The notes beneath the pieces were generated by a model. That model was not told where the DNA came from, made no database searches, and worked only from the letters and a program-made list of their open reading frames with translations. 64,000 nt of DNA, taken from IMG/VR virus record IMGVR_UViG_3300045806_000063, positions 1 to 64,000 of that record. One strand, given 5' to 3'. Source of the stretch: a virus. Positions 44,816-54,221 of this stretch are shown here, piece after piece; position 1 is the stretch's first letter; each line of letters opens with the position of its first letter. The translations under genes were made by a program, and so were the position numbers.

Positions 44816-44871
44816 ATCACCTTACCCTGCTAGCAGGGTAAGGTGATTGTTAAGTGGTTATTTTTTTTTTA
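44816..44871 (+). terminator. Perfect 32-bp palindrome plus T-run
   Basis: Arms at 44816-44847 meet at GCTAGC and are followed by ten T at about 44862-44871. It ends the endolysin unit and lies just past the converging fibre gene, whose stop is at 44877. Confidence 0.85.
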
Positions 44872-44876
44872 GTTCA

Positions 44877-47456
44877 TTATGGCCGTAAGTAGTATGGTAT
44901 CAGTATATCAGTTCCATTCAAGTTAAACACTAGGTAATTTTCTGGAGTAGCAGGAAGAGCAGCACTAGTACCAGCGGCAGCAGCCGTAGCAGTACTTGAA
45001 CCTATAGATAGTCCGCCGCCAGCCATTACTACTGTTCCTGATGGCATCTCTACGATTAAGTTTCTAGACAATGTAATCGTACCATCCACTGCTGGAACAT
45101 TTTGTACAATGGAGAGAATTGACGTATTCTCAGGCACTCCTAATCCTTTAACAGGGAGGTTATTAGTAAGACCAGTTACATCAGTTACAGTTATTACATT
45201 TTGTTCACTAGCGGCGTTAGAGTTCGTAGTTATGTTTATTGCCGCAGCTACTGGAGCCGTAGCAGATTGTACTACCACTTGATTTGAAAATAAGCCATTT
45301 CCTAATAAATATAACCATCCTTGTCCTGTAGTAGGACCGCCTCCTGCTGCTGCTAAGAGTACGTCGTAGGTAGGATTGCCACTACTATAGAATGCAATGG
45401 CTGGGTTACTAGCTACGCTATGAGACCCGATATTCATGGTGGCTCCAGCTCCATTTAGATTAAAAGCATTAACCCCTGCATAATCCAGAATGACTCCAGA
45501 ACTATTTACATTAAATGCTCCAGGTATAGTTATTCCCTCACAGACAATATTTCCGCTAGTAATAAATGAACCGTCAGTTAGGAATCCTGCAACTGTAGAA
45601 TTAGTTGATAAATCAACTATGTTAATAGCCCCACGACTTACCCCATCTACAACCTCAGTACCAAAGTCAATCCCAGCACCATGTGAGACTCCTGCTGATG
45701 AAGTAGCAGAACTTGAAATACGGGAAGTAACTACATTGTTATTATCGTACCATTCCATAGCATGATTTCTACCAAATGCAATTGCTGTTCCTCTACCGTT
45801 ATCAAAGCCATTAGTTCCAGCGATAGCAAAGTTAGAAAAGATGATACCTTTATCAAAATTAGAAGTAGGTGTAGGTTTTCCATCGTTAGAGTTAATATGG
45901 AGTGCGGCGGAGGCAGTTCCTACATTGTAATGGTCTGCTAATTCTCCGCCGGAAGCTAATGCTAAACCCACAGTCATTCCATTGGATATCATTGCAAATG
46001 GATAGATTGGTACAGTGTTACCCATATTGGCTATATCTAACTCTGCTACGAGTAGTCCTCCGCCTACGTATGGGTCTCTGACTGCGCTACCATAATAAAC
46101 CCATCCGTCTGGTGTTTCTCCAAGATAAGCATAGATGTTAGCTCCATCTGGAATTATAGCGGTCAGATCACTAGATAATGTAATTGATACGTCTGGCTCT
46201 ATTGCAATTATTTTAGCATTGCCTTGTATTCCAGGACCGCCCACACCTTGTCCAACTGATACCCCTACTGTGCTGGTAACTGCTATCACCGGCTGCCCTG
46301 AAGCTGCTTCAATGCTAGTAGTCAGAGTAATGTCACCACCCCCTTCGGCTCCTAAGTTATTATTCCAAAAGAAACCAGAATAAGGGATGTTAGCAGTACC
46401 TGGATTATCAGGAGCGCCAGCTGATTGAGATCCAGAAAATATACCAATTTGGTTAATAGAACCTAGGACATTAAAGGCGCTAGCTTCAGGAAGATATGCG
46501 TATGGTTTAATTGTTGATCCGCCGCTGGTATAACTGTAAGCAGTATCAACCCAGGTGTTAGTTAGAGCTCCAAACTTTACAATTTTATCATGCTGTGAAA
46601 ATCCCCCTGCACCAGTAAAGAATACCCCATCTTCAATTAACCAGGTAGTATTTGTTCCAGCTACCGCACTATTTAAATGATAAGTTCCTGGAGATACAAG
46701 AACAAAACTATTACTTACTGTACTATTAGCAAAAGCTGTATCTGATGCAGTTACGCCACTTGGGTCCGCTCCTCGTGTGATTGGATTAACAGTGTATGGA
46801 GTATTAGAATCCAGATTGCCTAACACTGAATTCAGATTAGCAATTTGTGTTTTAAGAGTGTTTATATCAGATACATTAGTTGCTTGGATGTTAGCTAGGT
46901 TATTAAGTTTATTTGCTAAAAACATACCTGACTGCACTGGAGCACGTCTACCAGTCAAAGCATCTTCTACCTTTTGTAAAGCTGTAGTAACAGCAGTGAC
47001 ACCATCCAGATCCATAATAGAGTGTGGATGATTTGGCACTGGAGGATATTGCTGAGGTCTGTTAACTGTATTAAAGAAATCTATATCGGTAGGAGGAACA
47101 GAAAGCAATTGCAGAATCTGCAATGCTAGAGCATCTGAGTTACCTTCTGGTCCACCTACTGCTTGATAAGTCAGAGCAACATTACCTGATAAGGTAGGGT
47201 TGATTATCTTTATCCCAGTATATGCAGGTCGTCCAGTTAAACGATTTACACTAGCACTGTAACCTATTAAGATGTAGTCTACTCCTAGTGTCAGAAGCGT
47301 GCTAGATGGCAATGATACTACCACCATCGAATCCCTATAGAACAGTCCTTGTTCAGTGATTATAGCAGCTCCTGGACTTAAAATAACCGCATGTATCTCA
47401 TTAGGAACTAGATTACTTATCGCAGCCCCTGTATTATCAAATGGTAATAAAATCAT
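44877..47456 (-). CDS. Tail fibre or spike with beta-helix, adaptor-domain family
   Basis: This 859-residue protein has an N-terminal domain (about 1-115), shared with genes at 47564, 51965 and 62319, that includes FYRDS, an LGVDYIL stretch and TYQAVGG. This probably docks it on the virion. The middle (about 215-300) resembles a pectate-lyase-type right-handed beta-helix (ADPSGVTASDTAF, then VSPGTYHLNS). Two repeats of about 60 residues (near 370-435 and 750-815) share VIxVT and a buried ITLSxxL strand. The protein should bind or degrade surface glycans. Several Ala-Thr-rich segments look like trimer stalks. Confidence 0.7.
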   Translation of the reverse strand: MILLPFDNTGAAISNLVPNEIHAVILSPGAAIITEQGLFYRDSMVVVSLPSSTLLTLGVDYILIGYSASVNRLTGRPAYTGIKIINPTLSGNVALTYQAVGGPEGNSDALALQILQLLSVPPTDIDFFNTVNRPQQYPPVPNHPHSIMDLDGVTAVTTALQKVEDALTGRRAPVQSGMFLANKLNNLANIQATNVSDINTLKTQIANLNSVLGNLDSNTPYTVNPITRGADPSGVTASDTAFANSTVSNSFVLVSPGTYHLNSAVAGTNTTWLIEDGVFFTGAGGFSQHDKIVKFGALTNTWVDTAYSYTSGGSTIKPYAYLPEASAFNVLGSINQIGIFSGSQSAGAPDNPGTANIPYSGFFWNNNLGAEGGGDITLTTSIEAASGQPVIAVTSTVGVSVGQGVGGPGIQGNAKIIAIEPDVSITLSSDLTAIIPDGANIYAYLGETPDGWVYYGSAVRDPYVGGGLLVAELDIANMGNTVPIYPFAMISNGMTVGLALASGGELADHYNVGTASAALHINSNDGKPTPTSNFDKGIIFSNFAIAGTNGFDNGRGTAIAFGRNHAMEWYDNNNVVTSRISSSATSSAGVSHGAGIDFGTEVVDGVSRGAINIVDLSTNSTVAGFLTDGSFITSGNIVCEGITIPGAFNVNSSGVILDYAGVNAFNLNGAGATMNIGSHSVASNPAIAFYSSGNPTYDVLLAAAGGGPTTGQGWLYLLGNGLFSNQVVVQSATAPVAAAINITTNSNAASEQNVITVTDVTGLTNNLPVKGLGVPENTSILSIVQNVPAVDGTITLSRNLIVEMPSGTVVMAGGGLSIGSSTATAAAAGTSAALPATPENYLVFNLNGTDILIPYYLRP

Positions 47457-47518
47457 TATACTCTCCCTTAGAGCAATTAATAAATCGTTAACATATTTAT
47501 TTCAAGCATTTTATACCT

Positions 47519-47554
47519 TATCATCCTCTGGCATATATATGCCAGAGGATGATA
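47519..47554 (-). terminator. Perfect 36-bp palindrome
   Basis: Exact arms meet in ATATAT. It lies between two minus-strand fibre genes, just after the end of the 47564 gene. No T-run follows in the minus direction. Confidence 0.75.
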
Positions 47555-47563
47555 TCATTAATA

Positions 47564-49639
47564 TTAAAAATCTCTATCTACAGACACGGTGTAACTCCAG
47601 TCGGCCATACTGGTAACGGCCGATGCAATGCCGGTTAGCTTATTTACCACTCCTAATATACTAGGAGGGCTGGATACATCAATTCTAGAAACATAAGCCG
47701 AATATGGACTGGTATAATCAGCTGCCACCTTAGATGCTTGTATGTAAGAGGTGTTTGTGGTGGCGGTAAACGTAAATACATAACCAGTTATACCAAACGA
47801 GATAGTGATAGCCCCACCAGATAGATCACTGGCATCTATGGCTGTACCTACCATAATTGTAGTTGAGTTACCTTCCGGTATTCCAGTTGCCGTAGTGTCA
47901 ATGGCAACTGTATAGGTTATTCCTGGGACGGTTGTTAAAGCTTGATAAATTGCAGTAGTTGATGTACTACCGGCGAATGAAGCGTCTAATCCTACAGCGT
48001 TTCCCGGCGCTGGGGACATTGATAGCATAGAGATATGGGCGGAAGTGGTATCTCCTGTTAATGCATAGTTCCAATTGAGTGGGAAGATTATACTACCGAC
48101 ACCTGTCGAATCAGTAAAGATATGATTCGCTACAAGGTTATTTGTTTCAGGACTTAAACCAGAAATATTAAATCCCACTTGTAAACTATCATACCATAAT
48201 GCTGCAGGTAGCCATATAGGGGTCAAGGTTGCTCCACTCAGTTGGGTATAACATAGTAGTGGATTACTGACAACATCACCAGAAGAGTAACCACTTTCAG
48301 CATTAATGCAAGTCATGGATAGTTGCACATTTAAATTGCTATATCCTAAATTATGAGTTAGCGTCGCTGTAACACTAGTTGGTTCCCCTACAACTGGCAC
48401 AGATTCAAATGTTCCAGCGATAGCATAAGTGAGTACAGAATCTATTGTAGTAGGACCTACTGTAACTTCACCTACACATATACTGGGTTTTGTCACGACT
48501 CCATCTAAATACCAGAGTCCAGAAGTTGCAACGTATAACATCTGTCCAGCGGTAGTGGTACTAGGGGTGCCTGACTTGATATAGATTGGGGATAAATCAA
48601 AGCTACTATATAACAAAGTCCCATCAGTCGCTATCTGAACAAAAAGATACTTATGAGAATTTAGATCAGTTAGAGTCCAAGCCGTATCCACATCCGCAGA
48701 TATTGTAATGACTTTATTAATGGCTCCGTGATAATTATAGCCATCGGGAATCGATAATGTTAAAGGAACTTCAGTACCATAAATACCAATATTAAGACTA
48801 GCTGATTTAAATAGAAAAGGCAGTCCTGTATTACTATCCCCTAGACCATTTAACACTATGCAGCGTTTATTGGAACTAGAGTAAGGGTTTGCACCTAATA
48901 ATCCACTATCAGTTATCGCTGTATTTAATGCCGTAACAGTAGTGACAGCAGTTGATAATTCATCTACCGTTAACCCTGCCTGAGCCATGGACACTAACCA
49001 GTTTTGAAAACTACTATTTAACACACTGTAAGTAGATTCAAGATTCTGATATGCAGTAGCTAACTCTCTAACTACTCCATTCGGAGCTGTCATATTGTTA
49101 CCAATCGCTTCTAACTGTTTACCTAATACGAACACGTTAGCAGTTTGTGACAACAGATCTGTGATTTTTTGATTAGCTGTTACAGCCCCATCACCAACCA
49201 GACCTTGCCAGATTGTTAAATTGGCTGTATCAAAACTACCTAATGCTAAAATCTCTTCTAACAGTACAGTGTCTTTCACTCCACCTACGGCTTGGTAAGT
49301 AACGGTAACACTAGTCCATGCAGTTCTATTTTGTAATAGAAAGTAGGTATATGCTTCAAGTCCACACAGATTAAAGATAATAGCAAATACTGGAGACAAC
49401 ATATAGTCAGCGCCATAGACTAATTCGCGAGTAGCCCCACCTACTGTCTCTACGCCAGTTATAGTTAAGCCTAAAGCATAGAAAGGGCCGTTAGCAGTAA
49501 ATATAGCTGCAGATCCAGATACTGGCGTAGTTTCATCTACTACCTTATTAGCTACATTCGTTCCAGTTGAATCAAACGTGTATGTAATAGTACCAGCCAT
49601 TACTCCACTGGCAAAATACCCATCTAAAATATCACTCAT
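47564..49639 (-). CDS. Tail fibre with adaptor domain
   Basis: This 691-residue protein has an N-terminal region closest to the protein at 62319. Both have GPFY, GLT(I/V)TGV, a (G/L)DY segment, SVTxTYQAVG and then LLxEIxxLGxFDxxNLTxWxGLVGD. Here they span about residues 50-165. Coiled-coil and beta-rich parts follow. The C-terminal third (about 520-690) resembles a carbohydrate-binding jelly roll. A GAGGATAATGAA ribosome region precedes the ATG. It probably attaches through the shared N-terminal domain and binds a surface glycan. Confidence 0.65.
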   Translation of the reverse strand: MSDILDGYFASGVMAGTITYTFDSTGTNVANKVVDETTPVSGSAAIFTANGPFYALGLTITGVETVGGATRELVYGADYMLSPVFAIIFNLCGLEAYTYFLLQNRTAWTSVTVTYQAVGGVKDTVLLEEILALGSFDTANLTIWQGLVGDGAVTANQKITDLLSQTANVFVLGKQLEAIGNNMTAPNGVVRELATAYQNLESTYSVLNSSFQNWLVSMAQAGLTVDELSTAVTTVTALNTAITDSGLLGANPYSSSNKRCIVLNGLGDSNTGLPFLFKSASLNIGIYGTEVPLTLSIPDGYNYHGAINKVITISADVDTAWTLTDLNSHKYLFVQIATDGTLLYSSFDLSPIYIKSGTPSTTTAGQMLYVATSGLWYLDGVVTKPSICVGEVTVGPTTIDSVLTYAIAGTFESVPVVGEPTSVTATLTHNLGYSNLNVQLSMTCINAESGYSSGDVVSNPLLCYTQLSGATLTPIWLPAALWYDSLQVGFNISGLSPETNNLVANHIFTDSTGVGSIIFPLNWNYALTGDTTSAHISMLSMSPAPGNAVGLDASFAGSTSTTAIYQALTTVPGITYTVAIDTTATGIPEGNSTTIMVGTAIDASDLSGGAITISFGITGYVFTFTATTNTSYIQASKVAADYTSPYSAYVSRIDVSSPPSILGVVNKLTGIASAVTSMADWSYTVSVDRDF

Positions 49640-49652
49640 TTCATTATCCTCA

Positions 49653-50627
49653 TTATTTATATCTGATGCAGAAAGTTACTTGAAGACCAGCTGCTAAGTT
49701 TTGAGTACTGGTAGGGCCGTCTGTAGTGGGGGTGGCTGGAGTAAGAGTTGTCAAGCAATTCGTCGTCCCACCGCTTTGAGGCTGAAGGCCACCCGCTAAC
49801 TGGTAGCTATGCTCGTGAGCCATTACGGCCCCGTCGGTGGGGGTACCAATAGTCCCACCTGTAAGAATTTGCACTAGTGACAATCCAGGAGTAGCAACAG
49901 GTAGTTTAAAATTGGTAATCCCATCACCGCCATAAGCATTACCAATTTTGGCAAATAATAAAGGGTAATCTGCAATCAAAAGAGAAGTTGCTGCTGTTGT
50001 TGGTAGTGCTAGAAAGCCGTCAGGAGCTACAGTGCCAAGGTATTGAATAATTTCCGCAACAGGGTTAGGAGGACTCACTCCAGAGGCAGGATTTAACAAT
50101 ATCCAATTACCATTTCTATGCTGCAGAATCATCTGGAACCCAGCACCAAAAATATCCCCTGGCACTAAAGCTTGACCAGCTCCCTTCAATATTACTTCCG
50201 GAGTAGTTTCAGGTAACTGAAAAGTTGGAATACTCGTAAGGTTTGCAGCTATTGCTTGAATTATTAGAGTGGTACATCCAGAAGCTACACTGTTAAGGTT
50301 AACAGGAAGAGTTCCAATAATGGCATCAGAGCTTCCAGTAGCTACTCCTACACTAAAACTCCCTTCTTGTATAGCTAACTTAAGGTTATCAGCGGTAGCG
50401 GTTATTGTAGCTAAAGCATCTGCAGTCTGTGTAGCAGACATATATTCTCCAGCTAATATCCCTGTCTGATCGAATATAGTTTTCCATCCATTAGTTAGTG
50501 TAGTTAAAACATTCACTTTATTATTGAGTGCAGCCACTCCACTAATGTAACGCTTTACCGTCTCTACATTAGTTTTACTTAATTCTATTAGATCATTGAT
50601 CTTATCTAAAACTTGTCCGTTTATCAT
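49653..50627 (-). CDS. Tail collar domain fibre protein
   Basis: This 324-residue protein has a phage tail collar (microcystin-dependent-protein type) domain at about 192-260. It includes IQYLGTVAPDGFLALPTTAA, YPLLFAKIGNAYGGDGITNFKLP and the PVA(T) ending typical of the family. A coiled N-terminal part (1-90) with many Thr, Asn and Leu precedes it, and the C-terminus has HEHSYQL, as in short tail fibre tips. It lacks the TYQAVGG domain of its neighbours. It probably forms a trimeric receptor-binding tip. Confidence 0.75.
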   Translation of the reverse strand: MINGQVLDKINDLIELSKTNVETVKRYISGVAALNNKVNVLTTLTNGWKTIFDQTGILAGEYMSATQTADALATITATADNLKLAIQEGSFSVGVATGSSDAIIGTLPVNLNSVASGCTTLIIQAIAANLTSIPTFQLPETTPEVILKGAGQALVPGDIFGAGFQMILQHRNGNWILLNPASGVSPPNPVAEIIQYLGTVAPDGFLALPTTAATSLLIADYPLLFAKIGNAYGGDGITNFKLPVATPGLSLVQILTGGTIGTPTDGAVMAHEHSYQLAGGLQPQSGGTTNCLTTLTPATPTTDGPTSTQNLAAGLQVTFCIRYK

Positions 50628-50656
50628 AATTGTTTACTCGGCAAAAGAAAAATAAG

Positions 50657-50686
50657 ATATAAAGGTAACTAATGTTACCTTTATAT
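50657..50686 (-). terminator. 13-bp stem hairpin with TAAT loop
   Basis: ATATAAAGGTAAC pairs exactly with GTTACCTTTATAT. It lies 20 bases after the end of the minus-strand gene at 50706 and before the start of the next. Confidence 0.65.
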
Positions 50687-50705
50687 ACTTTAGCAATGGT
50701 TTGAT

Positions 50706-51947
50706 TTACGGAGCAGTAGATCCATTGTAATTGATTGGTATTGTAATATTTATACCATTCATTACAGCGCTAATATAACCAGTATGCTCCGTGGCTGGGG
50801 CCGTAGTGTAAGCATCTGATAGTACCAGGAATCCACCAGCCCCATTACCGATATGAACAGCTCCGCTATTATCTACCTGGAACAGGGCTGAAGTTGTATC
50901 GTTTCTAAGCAGTGTTAAGAAATTACCAGAAGGACTTGAATCAGAACTCCTTACGCCAACATACATGTCTCCTTCAGCAGGGGTTCCAGTTTGTGGAATT
51001 TGTGAAACTAAGATCCCGGTGGTAAAAGTATTCAAGTAAGTTCCAGTAGGGCTATTAGTTGGACCAATAACTACCCCAGTTGCACTAGAGGCAATTGTAA
51101 TTCCATTAATGGCATTCTTGATATTTACACCCGTGGTAAATGGACGAGTACCATCAATGCCAATTGCTTGAGCCGAACTAACGGCTCCGGTTCCATAAAT
51201 GTGGACTGGAGCATCATTAGTAGTAGCAGTGCTGTTAGTTGTATGAACTATATCGATGCCATAGAGTTTACCAGTAGTACCAGTGTCTGACTCTGAGAGA
51301 ATCTTTACTGCAGAAAGCCCGCCATATGTAGGTGAGTTTACTGCACTCTCTAAATGTGCACTGTAGACCACAACGCTATCCCACCCAGTCTTTCCCGCTA
51401 GCTGGGTAAAGTCATAAGCTACTCCAGTAAAACCGCCAGCAGTAGGACGTACCCCGGAAGGTGCAAAGTTAGCCAAAGTTGATAATGGTTGGATGTTAAC
51501 AGCTAACAAATCCCTAGGCCATGTAGTGCTCGTGAATGTGGCAGTGGGATCGATATCAAAGATTACATTGTCAGCAGCAAATGTAGATTCAGGAGTAGCA
51601 TTAATAACCCAACTACCAGCAGGTATTCGAATATTCCCTCCCCAAGTACCAAGTCCTCCAACTGCATTCAGCAAAGCTCCATCTGAATAACATCCACTTA
51701 ACCCAGTAGTGCAATTTGGTATACCGCCCCAGTCGATAATACTCGTACCGTATTTAAAATTAGCTTCATCTACAGCCCCTGCGGTAGCTGTAAAGTTAGT
51801 GTTAAGCTGACTGATAGTCAGTCCAGGTCCACCGGATGATACAGTATGAATCTCGGGTGACACGTAAGTTGGAGCGGCAGTAACAACTGCTGATGTAAAC
51901 GTCAGTGCAGCTACCATTAATAGTCTTGAAATTTTACTATTCTTCAT
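50706..51947 (-). CDS. Fibre-like beta-helix protein with Sec signal peptide
   Basis: This 413-residue protein starts with a textbook Sec signal: basic MKNSKISR, hydrophobic LLMVAALTFTSAVV, then a cleavage-like TAA-AP at about residue 25. The mature part is fibre-like: a GPGLTISQLNTNF motif (about 40-52), a pectate-lyase-like segment (GGNIRIPAGSWVINA) and a C-terminal FLTLLRNDTTSALFQVDNSG element. The protein at 60903 shares all these parts, including the signal. Tail fibres do not normally carry signals, so this one may be exported. Alternatively the hydrophobic helix anchors it in the virion. GAGGAAAT is the ribosome site. The adaptor-type gene at 51965 lies directly upstream in the unit. 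Confidence 0.65.
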   Translation of the reverse strand: MKNSKISRLLMVAALTFTSAVVTAAPTYVSPEIHTVSSGGPGLTISQLNTNFTATAGAVDEANFKYGTSIIDWGGIPNCTTGLSGCYSDGALLNAVGGLGTWGGNIRIPAGSWVINATPESTFAADNVIFDIDPTATFTSTTWPRDLLAVNIQPLSTLANFAPSGVRPTAGGFTGVAYDFTQLAGKTGWDSVVVYSAHLESAVNSPTYGGLSAVKILSESDTGTTGKLYGIDIVHTTNSTATTNDAPVHIYGTGAVSSAQAIGIDGTRPFTTGVNIKNAINGITIASSATGVVIGPTNSPTGTYLNTFTTGILVSQIPQTGTPAEGDMYVGVRSSDSSPSGNFLTLLRNDTTSALFQVDNSGAVHIGNGAGGFLVLSDAYTTAPATEHTGYISAVMNGINITIPINYNGSTAP

Positions 51948-51964
51948 TTTTTATTTCCTCTTTA

Positions 51965-52927
51965 TTAAAAGCCAATGGCATAATAGGTTACTCTTCTACT
52001 TCCTGTATAACTAGGGTCTAAAGTTATACTCACGTTTACATTGTAATCCTTAGGGGCAGACCATCTGATGGTGTCAAGGGTAGGAGGGACTTCTGGATCA
52101 TCTGCAGCTATAGTGCAGAAGACACTTAAGCATTTATTTGGAAAGTTCTTCCCTACAAACAAAAGCGTGTTAGGGATATTAACATTCTTAAATTTGTAAC
52201 TACCATGCTTGATAGTAAAACCATTTAAAGGTATCTCGTAATGGTCTATGTTTGGAACTGGAGTTACACCTGGCAAACGATTTTCTAAGTTTAAAATCAT
52301 TTCAGCAAATGCACTATTATTACTGTTTACTGAGGACATCAGGTTCAGTAGTGGTAACATTGTAGAGTTAGCCCAGAAACCAGATAAGCCACCAATATCA
52401 TCAATAGAGACATCTTGTCTAGTCCTTACTGCAGTCGATAAGTACATTAAGGCCTGGCAGATGATAGGGTATTCAGTCATGGCACTAGCCATTAATGAAT
52501 GGGGAGTTGGTGGAAAGCTAGTAGGAGCAGTACTCCAGTCAATAGCCATATACTCATCAACTGTATCTAACAGTCCATCTGCTATTATTGTAGCTTTATC
52601 AACCACATATTCACCACCCACGGTTTGGTAGTTTATATAGTAGCCTCCTACTGAATTACGAGGAAGCATGTTAATGGCACCATATACATCCAGACCGATA
52701 GCATCACTAGCTTGCGCCCAGTGTAATGATAAGGTGTAATGAACGTTTTCAGTTAAAGTAGCTCCGTTACTGGCGACTATACTTAACCCTTTTCTATAAA
52801 AGGGCGATGCATTAGGTGAGAATAAGTATGATTTTGATGGATCTGTCGCAGTGATCGTATGATACTCGTTAGGTATGAAGTTATCAGGCAGCTCGCCTGT
52901 AGGATCAAAAATATACGTACCTGGCAT
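51965..52927 (-). CDS. Short adaptor-domain fibre protein
   Basis: This 320-residue protein has the shared N-terminal domain (about 1-115: FDPTGELPDNFIPNEYHTI, FYRKGLSI, YQTVGGEY). A helical middle follows, and a short beta-rich C-terminus with GFTIKHGSYKF. It is much shorter than its family mates and has no receptor-binding domain of its own, so it may serve as a fibre base to which another chain binds. It is the first gene of the minus-strand fibre run, with TGAGGAAC upstream of the ATG. Confidence 0.6.
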   Translation of the reverse strand: MPGTYIFDPTGELPDNFIPNEYHTITATDPSKSYLFSPNASPFYRKGLSIVASNGATLTENVHYTLSLHWAQASDAIGLDVYGAINMLPRNSVGGYYINYQTVGGEYVVDKATIIADGLLDTVDEYMAIDWSTAPTSFPPTPHSLMASAMTEYPIICQALMYLSTAVRTRQDVSIDDIGGLSGFWANSTMLPLLNLMSSVNSNNSAFAEMILNLENRLPGVTPVPNIDHYEIPLNGFTIKHGSYKFKNVNIPNTLLFVGKNFPNKCLSVFCTIAADDPEVPPTLDTIRWSAPKDYNVNVSITLDPSYTGSRRVTYYAIGF

Positions 52928-52948
52928 GGTTGTTCCTCAGTTTAAAAT

Positions 52949-52961
52949 TTAACATATGATG
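52949..52961 (+). promoter_or_regulatory. Late-type promoter candidate TTAACATATGATG
   Basis: It lies in the 53-bp gap between the divergent fibre and tail genes and contains CATATG with TATG. It could serve the plus-strand unit that starts at 52981. Confidence 0.35.
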
Positions 52962-52980
52962 ATTTCGTAGGGGTATATAA

Positions 52981-54174
52981 ATGATTAATGAAATCTTAGC
53001 CAGAAAGGCTAACCAGTGGATTGCACTGAACACAGATGACACAATTGCTACAGCTCTTTCTTATAATAGGGTATTTATTTCCATAACTGATCCTGTAACA
53101 CTTCTGCTATCCCAATACGATCTATTACAGTTCTCAACTATTAATTCAGTTAGTTCAAGTTTAACTATTCTTGAATTTATTACAGCTTTTAACACAGCTT
53201 ATCCTCAGTCTCAGACAAGGACACTATCCTTAGCATCTCAGAAGGTTATTAACTACTACACTCTATGGGACTATGGGTTAGTAGCCAATCGTATTAACCC
53301 TTCTAATCTAGCACTTTCTCCTAATCCAAATAATTTACCTGACCTCAGCATTACAATAAGTAATAATCTCTGGGGTAATGTTAATGGATTCCAAAATAAT
53401 CTATTGTTCTTAATTAATGGAGTTATAGCTCCTGAGACATATCTACCTAGTTCAATTCTGATACGACACGGTTCTTTACTAATTGATACTAATCCGCAGC
53501 AGACTATTGGAGTGTTAGACTTTACTGCATTAGGTGGTTATACCAGACAGTACTTTACAGCTAGTGATATCGCTCAGTTTTCCAGCACTAACACATCTGC
53601 AACTTACCACATTACACTAGCTACTCCTTTAACCGGATCTCCTGTATTAGTATTAAACGGTAGAGTTCATCTATTTGAAGATATTTTTAAAGTAATAAAC
53701 CCTACCACCTTAGCAGTTACACTAAGTTATGAAATGGTAGTTAAGGAAGCGTTTACAGCAGAACCATCTTTACTGAACTGGATGAGTAGAGTCGATGCAG
53801 AGTCAACAGGGTTCAACGTAGGAACCTTTAATGCTATTAATTACCTCACTCAACTTAGCTCCTTCCTTATAACTGTAAATGGAGCATTAAGTTATACAGA
53901 CGTTCCAGTTATAGATACAGGGTTAGGAAATGCTAGATTGACTTTTTCTGACATTACAGATATTATATTTCTTTCTGATGGAACAATCGGTTACTATGTG
54001 GTAAATGAAATGCTTTCAGATTTCAATACAGTTTTGTCTGTATCAGACCCACTGACTAGCAATCTACTTGCTGATACCGAAGTTATCACTAGCAATGCAG
54101 TAGTCTCCTCACAGCCTTTAAACTCAATCAAAAAATCTAACCCTATTCAGTGCAAACACCTTTATATATTGTAA
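52981..54174 (+). CDS. Tail or baseplate structural protein
   Basis: This 397-residue, beta-rich protein is abundant in Leu, Thr, Ser and Asn. A segment near residues 58-82 (TILEFITAFNTAYPQSQTRT) resembles one in the 38630 protein. AGGGGTATA precedes the ATG. No membrane segment or enzyme motif is seen. It is inferred to belong to the same family of baseplate or fibre-attachment proteins. Confidence 0.45.
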   Translation: MINEILARKANQWIALNTDDTIATALSYNRVFISITDPVTLLLSQYDLLQFSTINSVSSSLTILEFITAFNTAYPQSQTRTLSLASQKVINYYTLWDYGLVANRINPSNLALSPNPNNLPDLSITISNNLWGNVNGFQNNLLFLINGVIAPETYLPSSILIRHGSLLIDTNPQQTIGVLDFTALGGYTRQYFTASDIAQFSSTNTSATYHITLATPLTGSPVLVLNGRVHLFEDIFKVINPTTLAVTLSYEMVVKEAFTAEPSLLNWMSRVDAESTGFNVGTFNAINYLTQLSSFLITVNGALSYTDVPVIDTGLGNARLTFSDITDIIFLSDGTIGYYVVNEMLSDFNTVLSVSDPLTSNLLADTEVITSNAVVSSQPLNSIKKSNPIQCKHLYIL

Positions 54175-54221
54175 ATTATGACTATTAAACATCTTGTAGT
54201 CAATACACCAACGGATTTATT

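Noticed and set aside
44701-44850. Alternative +1-frame small gene after the 44409 stop
   Set aside because: It would run into the terminator stem and has no ribosome site.
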